From Ciona intestinalis (lineage: Eukaryota > Chordata > Ascidiacea > Phlebobranchia > Cionidae): a DNA stretch of 64,000 nucleotides. The notes under the pieces are model-generated. The model did not search any database and was not told where the DNA came from. It saw only the letters and a list, made by a program, of their open reading frames with translations. How positions within the stretch are numbered: the stretch's first letter is position 1; each line of letters opens with the position of its first letter. A program made the translations under genes and the position numbers. Location of the stretch: the NCBI RefSeq assembly GCF_000224145.3, contig NW_004190416.2:420415-484414 (forward strand), in the 5' to 3' direction. Below, piece after piece: positions 34,969 through 47,097 of this stretch.

Positions 34969-37900
34969 ATGGAGTTGAAGTTGTTTATGTTGATGATCTG
35001 CTGCATTCAAATCCATGGCAGTAAAACAATCAGACAACACGCGTGTACCAAGGTAAGATAGTGGGATTTTCATATATAGTAGGTTGGGGTAAGATGGTAC
35101 ATGGTTTTATACATTGTAGGTTGGGGTAAGATGGTACATGGTTTTATACATATTAGGTTGGGGTAAGATGGGACATGATTTTATACACAGTAGGGTGGGG
35201 AAAGATGGGACACCTTTTAACTCTTTTTTCTCGTCCTGTTCAGTAGTAAACAAAGAACATTCAAAATATCATAAAACTATATCCTCACGACTTCCATAGA
35301 CCGTTGTTAATTATTAAAAACACGATCGGAATATTTGGATATTATGCGCTAAAGGTGTCCCATCTTTCCCATTCTACTATATAGTAGGTTGGGGTAATAT
35401 GGTACATGATTTTATATATAGTAGGGTAGGGGAAGATGGGACACCTTTTCATTCTGATTTCTCGTCCCATTTGGTGGTAAACTAAGAACATTTTCATAAT
35501 TATACAACCGCATTCTCACGACTTTGAAAAGAGCGTTGTTAAAAACACAATTAGGAAATATGGGATATTATGCACTAACGACATCCATGTAATACTTCTC
35601 TCTAGAAACATCGTAATTCGTTCCTGTGGAAATTGAAGCGAGAACCTCCCGTTTATTTCTTTGGTACAATACATGTTCCCTATACGAGGGTGTGGGATTA
35701 TATACCAACCAATACAAGGGTAAAATTATTATAGATTGATATATATATTATATTGTAGGGGCGCCCGAAGCGTATATGAAATCATTACGAACATGCATGC
35801 TGTATGTTAAGACGCCTATTTTCCAGAAGACCTCACCCATAGAATATAGGATATCTTTTAAGCGAGGATAATTAATTGGTTATGCTAATAATATACCATT
35901 GTTTGGTATTGTATTCCATACCGGTCTATAGGTTTATTTCATGTTTGTCTATGTTTATAACTTTTTGGGAAAATGGTGTATTATTAGCATACCAAATAAT
36001 TACCCTATAAAGTTTTGGGAAAATGGGACACTTTTTTATTCTATTTTCTTGACCCATTTAATAGAAAACAAAGAACATTTACATAATTATCAAACCGTAT
36101 CCTTGCGACTCCCATAGACCGTTGTTAATTATGTTAAAACACGATCAAGATATTTGGATATTATGTTCTAAAAGTGTCCCATCTTACCCCACAGTACTAC
36201 GTCTATATTTTTATTTCAGAAATCTTTCATCGAAAGCGACAATGTTTATTTCGAATTGAACCTCAATGACGTCACAACAGGGATGGCACTTTCGCGTTGT
36301 GCGCAACTTCCGGTCGGAATGACTGTAAAGGAGGTACTTCCCCCTGATATTTACTTCCGGTTGAAACGTCATCTTGATTACGTCAAAGGTGCAATGACGT
36401 CATGGATGACATCAGTACAAAGAAATAAAGGTAAAATTAATTAAAAATAATAATGTATTAAAATTACATTAATTATCACTAATTAGGTAATTTGAATTAC
36501 TAGACTAAACACGAGCGTTAAACTTATTAATATTTTTCAAAAGTTTAAATAAATTTTTCATACTCCTTTAAAATACTTGAGTGAATTATTTGCATTTTAT
36601 CCAGATATTAAGTTTCCGCAGGTTGTCAATTAGAATTAATTTTCTATTACTTAATATTTAAGTCTTCCTTCATCGAGTAAGTCTGTTTTGTGTCAAAGTA
36701 AAGCGTGTTGTCTGTCTTCTGCTTTGCGTCAAAGCTTATCTGACAGAATCTTAATGTGACTTTTGGCTCAAGGTCACGCTAGCCACGATTTAAAGTTAGC
36801 ATACAGTGTATTATACGACCACCAGTTTTAATATACCGGTCATTATAACAGTCTACTTTATTAAAATATCTAAAAAAACAGGGATTACTTCTACAATTTA
36901 AGATTGCTAAAAAATATATAGTATTGTGCGGATATGTGGGACACCTTCTTGTTGTATTTTCTCGTCTTATTTGGTGATTAACAAAGAAAGTTCAGAGAAT
37001 TATTAAACCGCATCCTCACGACTCCCATAGGCTGAAGTTAATTGTTCAATACACGATCAGGACATTTGATTATTATGTGGTAAAGGCGGGGTAAGATGGA
37101 TACCGTCACACATTTTATAATTGAAGATTGAAAATAGTGTGGAAACCCTTTTATAAATAAAACTTGAAACACAACAAAGTTCAAGTTTATATTAGTTAAT
37201 CCTTATATTGACTAGTAGTTAGTACGCCAACCTAAAATCAAGTTTCGTTCGGTTGAAATAAAATCGGAATTTATTTGCCTGCCCTTTTGTGAAGGGCGTG
37301 CGCAGACTATGAGGTTATTACATCATAATGGGCTTGTTTAATCTCGAATAAGGGTGCTTGAGACGTCATTATTCCAGAATTTACTCAGTAGGACCTAAAA
37401 CACACATGAAGTAGCCAGGTTATAGTGATGTCACAATACCTATTACTCATACACAATCACTATATTCTACAATACGTTTGTTGTTACTCATTGAATCACT
37501 ATGGCCATTGTTACGCGCAAAGACATTACCCATACTACCAGTAAAATATCTTTACCACCGAGCTATACATATGATATCTATGATCTTTACCAACCGAAAA
37601 ACTAAATTATTACTATAATGTATAAAAAAACTACAAAATAACAGCGCCGAAAAGTAAAAAAAAACTTCTTACAAGTTAAACTACAAGCGGTCGTGCGGTT
37701 TAATCGGTAACTTCTGGGTGTGAAGGCTTAGCTGATAACGGCTAAAATTGGGATTGGATTCTAGATCTTATGTTATACCAATAAGCTATTATATAAAAGA
37801 TATTACAAAACAAATTCAACCGCAATGTAGCTACAAATTGCTTCATGTATCCCTTAAATGACAGTTGTAGGCATAATGGCTAACTCAAGTCTAAAACCAA

Positions 37901-40900
37901 GAACTTCTGTAATGCCTTGTCATAGATCCGAACGGTCACACCCTGGGTGTTGGGGTAATGAACCTATATCCCAGGCCTCAGGTATGTCTCACTGAAGACC
38001 TCACCCTTATAAAATCCATGTTAAACCGCCTCAGTTAGATCGAAATGGTAGCACCCTGGGTGTTGGGTTGATGAGTCGAACTCTGGCCTAAACCGTAGGT
38101 GTTCTGGCTTCCCCTGCTGTAGAATCTCATTCATATAGATTATAGAATATAATGAGCGTATACAGTGTTGGGGTAATGGGCCAACTCTGGCCTAAACCGT
38201 AGGTGTCCAGCCCAACCCTGGCTTCCCCGCCGCTTATATACCTTACTCATATAGAATAAAAAATAATATCTGCTGTTCTCCAGGACTCACAGCCAGCTTG
38301 ATGTACAACGAGATAGCTGGAGGTTGGGAACGTAAACGACCCATCTGGATCATGCTTATGATAAACGCTCTCACCAAACCGGATATCCGGTCACGTGGAC
38401 TTCCGGTTCTTGACGTTCATCTTGCTCGACAAGCGGGGGTGATGGGGAAACACGTGGGGGCGATAGAAACAGCGGAGGAACAATGCGAGCCCTTTAATGG
38501 ACTCAATAGATCCCAGGTTCGAAAAACTGTGTTTTGAATATTCTTTGTCTTCAGTAACATGTACTTGGTGTAAATTTATGACGGGTTAAAACGAAAAGCT
38601 TCAACATTCGTTGGGGTTCTTTGGGTAGCATTTAGAGTCTTAGAGTGCTGGAGGTAGGGCCTAAAACCTATGACATTTAGTACTGTGGGGGAAGACGGGA
38701 CACTTTTCGCACATAATATCCAAATATTGTGTTTTAAACAACTAACAACGGTCTATGAGAGTCGTGAGGATGGAATTCTATAATTCCTTGATTGTTCTTT
38801 GTTTACTTTTAAATCGAATGAGAATAATATTGAAATTGTGTCCCGTCTTTCCCACCCTACTTTATATCAAGGTGCAAAGACCTCTTTTCATGTAAAAAAA
38901 ATATAAAATACCCCAAATTATTCCTGAATCCCAACCCTCAGTAATGACGTGCCTGTCCACGTAAGATAACAACGTTTAACGTAATTTAAACCATTAGATA
39001 GAGTAATGACTCGAATCCAACGTATTTCCTATATGACACGACATCTATAGAACGAAGTAATTTACCTCATATTTCAAATAACAGGTGATATTCGCGTTGA
39101 ACCAAACACTTCTTATCCAAGAGAAAGTTCGGGAAGGTCTACTTCGTATTCCTTACAACATGGATGATATGGTTGTTCAATATAACTGTGGAAATACTAA
39201 CTCAAGCCTGTTTGGTGTTGGACCAACATTCGTAAGTAATGCTTCTATGTCATCTATGACTATTGAGTGTGGCTGCGATTTTAGAAGTTTAGATTTTTTG
39301 TTACTTCTTCTTATAGGTAAGCATTGTAAAAATAATGCAATAATCGATCACGCAAGCGAATATCATGTTAGATAAAAAATAACAACGAATAGCGTATATA
39401 TGTATATAACGTATTAACAGGCATAATTCGGCAACGGCATTATAAAGTATTTATGTTAAGGGGAAAACAGACCGCAATGTTACGACGTCGATAGCAAGTT
39501 TTACGTCATAAATCTTACGGAATGTATACGTTTAGTATTCCACGATCATAACCGGACCCATTGTAACCTTGAGGTGTTTTTGAACCCTTCGAATCACAAC
39601 TTGTATACACAGCTTATGTATACAGTAGTAAGCAAACAGGATTTGGACCTTTAACTTATTATTATCTCATTTAGACCAGGCCGACATTAAATTTGAATTA
39701 TACCTTGTAACTCAATGTGTTTTGACATTCGCACTTTAACCTTATGCCGTATTTTGCTAAGTGTGGCAATAATAGTTGTTGTTTCTGCTCTATATGTCAT
39801 GGTATAGTTGCGGTTAGCGTACCTGCTGTTTAGCACAGAAGCAACGATATACCATTGACGAAGCGCGTGTCTTAGTAATATACATGGTCACTCGTACATG
39901 GTGTATGAAACATAACACAACGTCTGTATTGCCCAATAAACAAATTGCATTAATTCGTTGTGTTATATATTATGTGCTAACGGTATCATCTTAACTCGCA
40001 GTAATACAGTTACGGAACTTCGTATACCAAATTTGTAAACCATAAATTGGTTTCAAAGTTCAATTTTGCGTGATAGCAACATAGTATAACTTATAGTTAT
40101 GTTTATAAATTACTGGAATAACTTCCTTGTATAATCTACGAATTCTACATAATCAACACATAATAACAACCCTTCCAAACCACACGGCGGTTTCCATGAA
40201 ATTGAAACTTCCTCAAAATTGTCAATTATTTTAACGACAGGTTCCCTTACGATCCAATCATCACCCGAGTACAACTGAATCTGATGACGTCATTGTTCAA
40301 AATGATGACGTCACAAATTTTGACAATTCTGATTCAATTGATGACGCAATATTTACCGATGGCGCCGCTACTGGCGAAACGAACACATCTCGTGACGTAA
40401 CGAACGATGACATCATAATGGATAACGCGATGGCGTCCGAGATAGACGATTACTTGAAGGAGGAATTAATCTTCCGTAGAAACAAGAGGATGGCGACCAG
40501 AGTCCAGGATTTGGTACGGAGAAGGAAAGATGAAAGTCTCTTCTTCGCGTTCGGTGCTGGTGAGTTTTATCATACGTACCCATTTGTAAAGTACATGCGT
40601 GCCCATTAAATGTAAGCATACATATATACCCAGCGTTTAAGAAAAACGTCGAAACAGTGAAATTCGTTAATAGTCGTGTGTGTTTGGGGTTATAAAGCTG
40701 TTTAATTTGTTTAAAATCGTTTTAATTAACATAGTTTTCAGCAATGTTTGCCTAAAGACGTATACACAAACCTAACGCCGTTTGCTGTTTTTTCGGCATA
40801 AACTCACAGAAGTTAAGATTTTCTCGGCTTCTATTGTTTTTGAACGTGATATTTTCTCCAGTTCTATTATCTCTCTATCGCCTACTAGCGGCCAATCAGA

Positions 40901-43900
40901 TTCATTAAATTTCTTTCAGTTTTTTTGAACTTGAACTTGTAGTTTAACTGTCAAGTTGTCAAACTTCCTGGCAGGTATGGTTACGCCCTCCTGCTTGTAT
41001 TGTACACAAAATAATAGCCATTGTTAACGCATAGAATCATGTTTCAACCACAAAGGTTCAACCTCTGTCTGCAATGATGTAACTTTAGAGTATTCTCCAA
41101 ACTAAAATCCCTAAGTTTTAAAACTTTCAAATTAAATAGAATTAAACCCATAGCGAACAAAGTCTCTTGCCTTAGGTGGTATTACGCCCACAGATTATAC
41201 TAAAGCTGGTAATACTGCCCTAAGCCTACCCTAACCTATTGTACATTGTCGATTTTTGTCTGGTCCTTAATCCACGTCTGAATGAAAAGTAAACTGCACG
41301 TTTTGCGACAGTGTTTACCGAACGATTTGAGTCCGAACCCAAGCTAGTGTTTTGTATTCCATATGGGTGAGGTCTCTCTATAGCAAGCCACTCCCTGGGG
41401 GATATAATTAGGGATAGTTTACCCATTGGCCCAAATAATGTCCTTCTATTAATTATATATGGGCGAGGTACTACAATATGACACGCCATAGGACACGGAA
41501 TTTAGGGCAGAGTTGGCCCATTACCCAGAATCTTGTGTTTAAGCAAAACAATACATTTAGATTTTAGACTGATGTCAAGGCAACACTAGTCTATAGTAAC
41601 CACGTCTATATATTGGCGTCAAACATTTAGGAGAAGTTGTGTATATGTTGACTTAGGTATTTAGGAGAATTTCAAACTATATATTAACATAAGCTACATA
41701 CAAGCTTTTTGTTGTTGTTCCTCATACTTCACTCAATCTTTACGTAGTGTATGTTCATATGTCATTGGTTACGTATTGGTATTTTTATTTGTTGCTGTTT
41801 TACCTGAAAAGTATGAAACATGCAGTATCGTAGGGTAGGATGGGACATCTTTTGGCACATGATATCCCACGTTTCAAAAGAGAATGTAAAGATGGATCAT
41901 CTTACCCCAAACTACTTTATGATAAAGTAATTAGGTGTTAATAAAATGGACAGCTATTCTCGTAACTACACTGCCTAAACACGTAAACGCATAGATCGGT
42001 TAGTGAACTAGAACAAAATCAAACAAAGAAAATTACCTCAAACATTAATTTAGAAAAAAGCCTAAAAAATGTCGGATTCACCTTTGCACGCCACAAAGAT
42101 CACAAGAAGTTTAATTATAACATAGTTAACTGCTTAACTAATGCCTTGCTAACCCCCTTAGCGAGTTAGCTGGATTTAGTGATTAACATGTAAACTCCTG
42201 TCTGCATTTAAACCCTAGTGGCTTTGAGAGCAGGGTATACTTGGTAGCGCAGCCACTGAAAATAGGGGAGGTGTGCAAACTTTTTTTAACTATTTTTTTT
42301 TATAATTTATTCTTAAAAGTTTTAATGCTGGGGGGGGGGCGTACCCTCGAATTCTAACCTGGGTACACCAATGGCTATGGGCCTATACATCCTAAAACCT
42401 TAGTTAATCGAATTATAAACATTCGGGTCCTTAGATCCTCTCATACCTGGTTTTAATTTTACGCTCGGTTAAATTGGAGGTATTCGGTACATAAACAAGC
42501 AACATAACATAACAGAACCTAACTTTGATTTATCTCTTCCATTACATCGGCAACTGCAAAGATTAAAATTAAATCATAAAAACGAAATACAAGATATAGC
42601 GACTAAATGAACGACCTTAAATTACGCCTGTGGATAAACCGTATGTATAACGGAGTCTCGGTTAAAAATCAGGACAGCTGTACTTTACATTTGGCTATAA
42701 AGTTTTTTTATTTAACCTTGGAGCAGTAGTTTATAGCAATACGCTGAGTATTTCACACCAGTGTCCCTTATAGGAATCTATTTTATATTTTTCCAAAAAT
42801 CCTTTAAAAAAAATTATATACAATATTATATATAAGTTTTAACAAACCACAAAAACGTGGGCTAAGATGCAAAAACCACGTGTTATTTTCTTTATCTGAT
42901 AGCTATACAGTTTACACCAAATAAGGTATTGGCATTTACGTTGGTTATTTTTCTCATGCCAAGTTGAATTCGATTGACGTGTGTCTCGTAATCCTAATCG
43001 ATCAACACGATCTTAATTTGAAACTCGTTTAAACTGTTGCTGATCATAAAGTCCGGTGGTATTAACGGTAATCCTACTTCAGTTAGAACCGATGATAGTA
43101 GGGTTGGAGATTCTTAGCAAAACTGCTTGAAATAATGCTCACTATCAAGCTTGGAGCTAATAGGGTTAAATAAGTTTGGATATTTTAAAATGTGCCCGCA
43201 ATGTGTTTTTCATAATTATGCCGACACCTGTGTCTGAATAACATGCTTTCGACAACTTCGAAAAACATCGTCAAATTGAATGAGAAAAGGCATTTGTATT
43301 AGAGTGTTTTAAACAATTAACAGCGGTGTATGGCAGTCGTGAGGATGCGGTTTTATAATACTTTAAATGTCTTTTATTTACTACTAAATGGGACGAGAAA
43401 ATAGAATGAAAAGGTGTCCCATCTCCACCCACCTTATACTATATAATAAACACGCCCCAAATATGAAGTAGTTTTCACAAATTAAGCAAATATGTTTTTT
43501 AGTTCATTTTCTTGGAGAGAAATCTGTTCTTGACCTGTTGTCACGTGACGGGTTCGAAATTGAGAATGTGAGAAGTAAACCCCATGACAGGTAGGTCATT
43601 AGCCCTTCATTATTAAATTTACAAATATTAACTTTTTAATATATAAAATACGAACAAAAGCGAATTAGATGACACCGGTAATGACAGACAATGTATATGA
43701 ACTGGTATATCTATGGTTTTTAGCAGTTACAGCCACCTGAAGATAATGTTTAACTGTTACATCAATATAGAAAACCAAATTAATCTTTTAGTTTTGCCAC
43801 AGGCGGGCAGTAAAGAGCGGAAGTCATCAATCACGTGACGAAGGTCACCTGAAGAAAACCCACCACCGGAAATCGGGAAAAAGTTTGCGAAAAATAAACG

Positions 43901-44232
43901 AGTTATGGAAACAAATGAAACGGAGGTTACAATTTATTTTGTGGCGTCATTTTTGTTATCTAACGTCATCATTTTATCTATGCAGATCCGAACCTGTGTT
44001 TAATGAAGATCCGTTCTTCCGGTCCCCTAATCGTCATTTCCGTTTTGAATCTGGACCGGAAACTGCGTCAGAGGACATTGGTGACGTCATAGTGGTACAT
44101 CGCGATGGTTACTATGACGACGAAATACCTCGTTACGTCATATGCTACGGCATAAATGACGCAACTATAGCATCATTAAACTTAATCATGGTCGGAATTT
44201 TGACACTCTTGTCATTTTTTATGACGTGTTGA
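34969..44232 (+). CDS. Tiki: TIKI (TRABD2) family Wnt metalloprotease, copy 1
   Basis: Nine exons: 34969-35052, 35606-35719, 36220-36430, 38284-38516, 39085-39231, 40241-40559, 43503-43590, 43803-43925 and 43986-44232. All are in phase and give 521 residues. TIKI proteins are secretory-pathway metalloproteases of the TraB/PrgY fold that remove N-terminal residues of Wnts and so inactivate them. A signal peptide ([12 protein letters not shown]) is followed by SFLWKL, the first GxxH motif FGTIH (about residues 48-51), [32 protein letters not shown] and [10 protein letters not shown]. The second motif reads FGAVHFLG (368-371), where family members and copy 2 read FGAGHFLG. Exon 6 has a 34-codon Asp-rich insertion relative to copy 2. 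The last 20 residues are hydrophobic with no tail, fitting a GPI signal or tail anchor. Exon 9 starts after a 60-bp frame-neutral intron. Confidence 0.96.
35081..35192 (+). repeat. 37-bp tandem repeat made of repeat B terminus
   Basis: AGGTTGGGG recurs at 35081, 35118 and 35155 and enters the full element at 35192 (AGGGTGGGG), an exact 37-bp period. One more such unit separates the two elements (35386 to 35423). It lies in TIKI copy 1 intron 1, just after exon 1. Confidence 0.85.
35183..35381. mobile_element. Repeat B MITE, complete
   Basis: Runs from ACAGTAGGGTGGGGAAAGAT to CCCATTCTACTATA, with GTAAACAAAGAACATTC inside. Confidence 0.85.
35417..35595. mobile_element. Repeat B MITE lacking its right end
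   Basis: Starts ATAGTAGGGTAGGGGAAGAT. Similarity stops within about 15 bp of the exon 2 acceptor at 35605, so the element supplies most of the region upstream of that splice site. Confidence 0.75.
36007..36200. mobile_element. Repeat B MITE in TIKI copy 1 intron 2
   Basis: Both ends are decayed (TTTTGGGAAAATGGGACACT and ATCTTACCCCACAGTACTAC). It ends about 20 bp before exon 3. Confidence 0.75.
36917..37106. mobile_element. Repeat B MITE
   Basis: Degenerate copy in TIKI copy 1 intron 3, with GATATGTGGGACACCTTCTT at the left and GCGGGGTAAGATGGATAC at the right. Confidence 0.6.
37905..38260. repeat. Repeat C array, about four units
   Basis: Units with GGGCCAACTCTGGCCTAAAC and CACCCTGGGTGTTGGGGTAA end some 25 bp before the acceptor of TIKI copy 1 exon 4. 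Confidence 0.75.
38678..38866. mobile_element. Repeat B MITE, complete
   Basis: Runs from TAGTACTGTGGGGGAAGACG to TTTCCCACCCTACTTTA, in intron 4 of TIKI copy 1. Confidence 0.8.
41345..41530. repeat. Repeat C, two reverse units
   Basis: ATATGGGTGAGGTCTCTCTA and AGGGCAGAGTTGGCCCATTA, in intron 6 of TIKI copy 1. Confidence 0.65.
41829..41925. mobile_element. Repeat B, short internally deleted copy
   Basis: GTAGGGTAGGATGGGACATC at the left and GATCATCTTACCCCAAACTA at the right, with the middle missing. Confidence 0.6.
43285..43443. mobile_element. Repeat B, left end lost
   Basis: Holds the AACAATTAACAGCGGTGTAT interior and the AGGTGTCCCATCTCCACCCA right end, about 60 bp upstream of TIKI copy 1 exon 7. 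Confidence 0.7.
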
Positions 44233-44285
44233 TGACGTCATATTTTGATGACGTCATATTTTGATGACGTCACTTTTTGATGACG
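44233..44285. repeat. Four tandem TGATGACGTCA units after the TIKI copy 1 stop codon
   Basis: TGATGACGTCATATTT and variants repeat about every 16 bp, the first one starting at the stop codon itself. Each has the full palindrome TGACGTCA, the CRE consensus. It would lie in the 3' untranslated region. Confidence 0.85.
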
Positions 44286-44439
44286 TCACTGTTTCTCTCA
44301 CTGAACTTTCCCCTTTTCTTTTCTTTTTTCATTCCGTTCATGCTTCGAAGTCAAACAACACGATGACGTAAGAAGTTCATTATGACGTCATTACCACGTG
44401 AGTTGATTTTATTATTTTGACATTTGATGTTTTATTAAT

Positions 44440-44515
44440 TATATTCTATATGGGTGAGGTATTATGGTGAGGCACGCCAGGGACCTTATAGATTTAGGCC
44501 AGAGTTGGCTCATTT
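44440..44515. repeat. Repeat C, reverse unit
   Basis: ATATGGGTGAGGTATTATGG to GGCCAGAGTTGGCTCATTTC, within the presumed 3' region of TIKI copy 1. Confidence 0.65.
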
Positions 44516-44626
44516 CACCCCCTATAAAATTTACTTTTTACCCGAAAAGCAAAACCCTAAATAACTTTATTATTTTTCAGGTTGAGCTTCCAATATCTGC
44601 AAGTTTCACTTCGCTGCTTTCTGTGC

Positions 44627-44632
44627 AATAAA
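44627..44632 (+). promoter_or_regulatory. Possible TIKI copy 1 polyadenylation signal
   Basis: AATAAA about 395 bases after the stop. A 3'UTR intron from 44398 (CCACgtgagt) to 44580 (TTTTTCAG) would bring it to about 210 bases. Both the intron and the signal are inferred. Confidence 0.4.
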
Positions 44633-44889
44633 TATTTATATTTGAGATCTTGGTTTTCAATTTAGAACTAACAGATTGAGGTTAGTGGAAGTTTTACGAA
44701 CAAGTAGCTTAAAAAGTTAGAACAGAAAAGCTTATAAAAACATTTGAAAATTAACTTAAGAAAAACACATAAAACACGCTTAAAAACGCGTAACACATAA
44801 AAGGTGCTATAAAGAAACATTGGCGTGTTCTTGACGTGTTGTTTAATTTCTTAAAACCCGAAAACGTTTGCCGTCACTCATATTTGAGT

Positions 44890-45075
44890 AGCGGGTGTAA
44901 TGGGCCAACTCTGGCATAAACCCCAGGTTCTATAGCGTGCCTAACTGTAAGACCTCACCCATATAGACTAAAATGTACATATACAATGTTGGGGTAATGG
45001 GCCAATTCTGGACTAAACCCCAGGTTCCATGGGGTGTCTTAGTTATAAAACCTCACCCTTATATAGTACAGACCG
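44890..45075. repeat. Repeat C, two units
   Basis: GGGCCAACTCTGGCATAAAC and GGGCCAATTCTGGACTAAAC mark two direct units. Confidence 0.7.
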
Positions 45076-45469
45076 TGTACAAGGCAGAGGAAAATTAGGT
45101 AACTTGTTTTGGTACTATAGTCACGCTACATTACATTTACAACCAACTAATCAATCAATGTACCTGAAGTCTTATTTCATGTATAACGTGCTGGTAATTC
45201 TGTCTATATCCAAGTTCATTCTTTGTTCAATTATGACGTGAGGTGTGGTTTGTGACGTAAGGTGTGACGCAAATTTGTATTGTCATGGCTGACGAAGCAT
45301 TTTTAAACCAAGTTAAATTTGAATCTATTGCGTTTCAGAAATGTACATTCCTTTAAACATTAAGAATAGGCGTGGTTCAATAGCTTCCTATTTTAACAGG
45401 GCGTCGGTTCAAATTAAATTCAAAATAAAAACACTTATGTTGTGTACAAAGCTTTTAAAAGCCATTTAT

Positions 45470-45655
45470 AGTACTGTAGGTGTAAGATGGATACTGTTAT
45501 CACATAATATCTTCGATTTCCTAATCGTGTTTTTTAACAATTACCAATGCTATTTTGGAGTCTTGAGGAAACGGGTATAAAATTTTGTAAATATTTTTTT
45601 ATTATTACCAAATGAGACAATAAGGGGAGTGAAAAAGGGACCATCGTACCCCAAC
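45470..45655. mobile_element. Repeat B MITE, degenerate
   Basis: Runs from ATAGTACTGTAGGTGTAAGA to CCATCGTACCCCAACCAATA. Confidence 0.65.
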
Positions 45656-46803
45656 CAATACAAAAGCATATTAGGGGCTTCCATTTAGAAACTTTTGCGT
45701 TTTATCAGTTGTTATCAAGGTTGTATCCACCGATGTCTCACTGTGCGGTGCTTCTGTAATTCGAGATTCCGATTTAACTTTAATCTCTTGAATCGGACGA
45801 CTTATAGTGACGTAATCGGATCAATTCGTGAAACATCCACAAACAAACAATGAGATGAACCACGTGACCCGAGGTCATTTAAAGTTCACGCATAGATTTC
45901 AGCGAATGTATTTAACGGTGTGACGCAATTGAAATAAAAACAACAAAATTAGAAAATATTTAAAGTCATAATGACGTCATCTAGATAAAGATGACGTCAC
46001 AAAGTCTTTGTTTTTATTACGAGTTTTTGACTCCCGCTTTTTCCCACACGATTCCCATTCATGAGATAAAAATAAGTTTTCATAGTGACGTAATAATACG
46101 ACGTGCGACGGCGTCGCTTTGTGTAAGCCGACAATGGAAGCGATCGATCTATTTCCATTAATTGTTCGTCCAGACTTGTGAAAAATCGGGCCAAAAACTT
46201 AAAAATTCTACGTGAGGGAGGTCTATACACTACAGCGTTGCATGCTATGGTACCTGAAATTTAGGCCACAGTTGGCCCATTTCCAAAATTCGAAAATTGT
46301 CAAAATACAACTAAGTTGTTTTATGAAGATACGAAGCTTGTTTTTCGGTCGTTTGATTTCCGAGTGGTCCCATATTTTGATAAGCAACTTCGGTAAATCA
46401 GCTCTTAGATCAATATTTACTGAGGGCAGACCACAAAACGCGTGTCGGCGGAAGCTATAAAGATGTTATCAAACATATAATAGCTTAGTATGTGTGCTGC
46501 CTATTATGAACTATGTCATTGCTTTACATGCCTCGGCCTGTATGTTCTGGAATGGTGCGTAAAGACTTTTCATGTCGAATTATAACAAAACATAACATGA
46601 AATGTATTTATCTCTTTGAATAAGTGGCAAAAAAAGGGGATCCACAAAAAACAACGAGGATATACACTAGTTTACTATCAGTGCCAAGTAAACACGTGAC
46701 TTAAATCAATCGGACCCTACCCTACTATAAATTATTAAAACGTGTTTGATATATTTCTACTTTCACTTGAATTTGTCTTAATAGCAGATATATATCTGTT
46801 CAG

Positions 46804-47097
46804 GTGTTTAAACGGCAGTCTGTTGGATTAGAAGTAGCGTGTAACGTGTGGTTGTGTTTGGCATCCAGCCAACTCCGCTCACAGTTTGTCAATATAGAAG
46901 CTGGGGGGTCTTTAAATGGGGGGTGTAACGTTTCGTGCGCGTGTGTTGCGTGTGACATGTACATTACCTATGCGGCGACGACGAAATATTCTAAATTCCA
47001 ACTTGGACCATTCTCACGAATTATACTCTTAACACGCGATACTAAGTTTCCGGGTCGGATTTCCCCCTACGTCACACGCAAAGTGACGTCACAGTGA
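46804..47097 (+). other. Open exon-like island, product unknown
   Basis: A frame of 97 codons opens right after TATATATCTGTTCAG, an acceptor-like sequence, and ends in TGA. The peptide starts VFKRQSVGLEVACNVWLC and is Cys-rich in the middle (CNVSCACVACDMY). Base composition is richer in CpG than the flanks, like the TIKI exons. I do not recognise a family. It could be the last exon of an unplaced gene or a chance frame. Confidence 0.25.
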
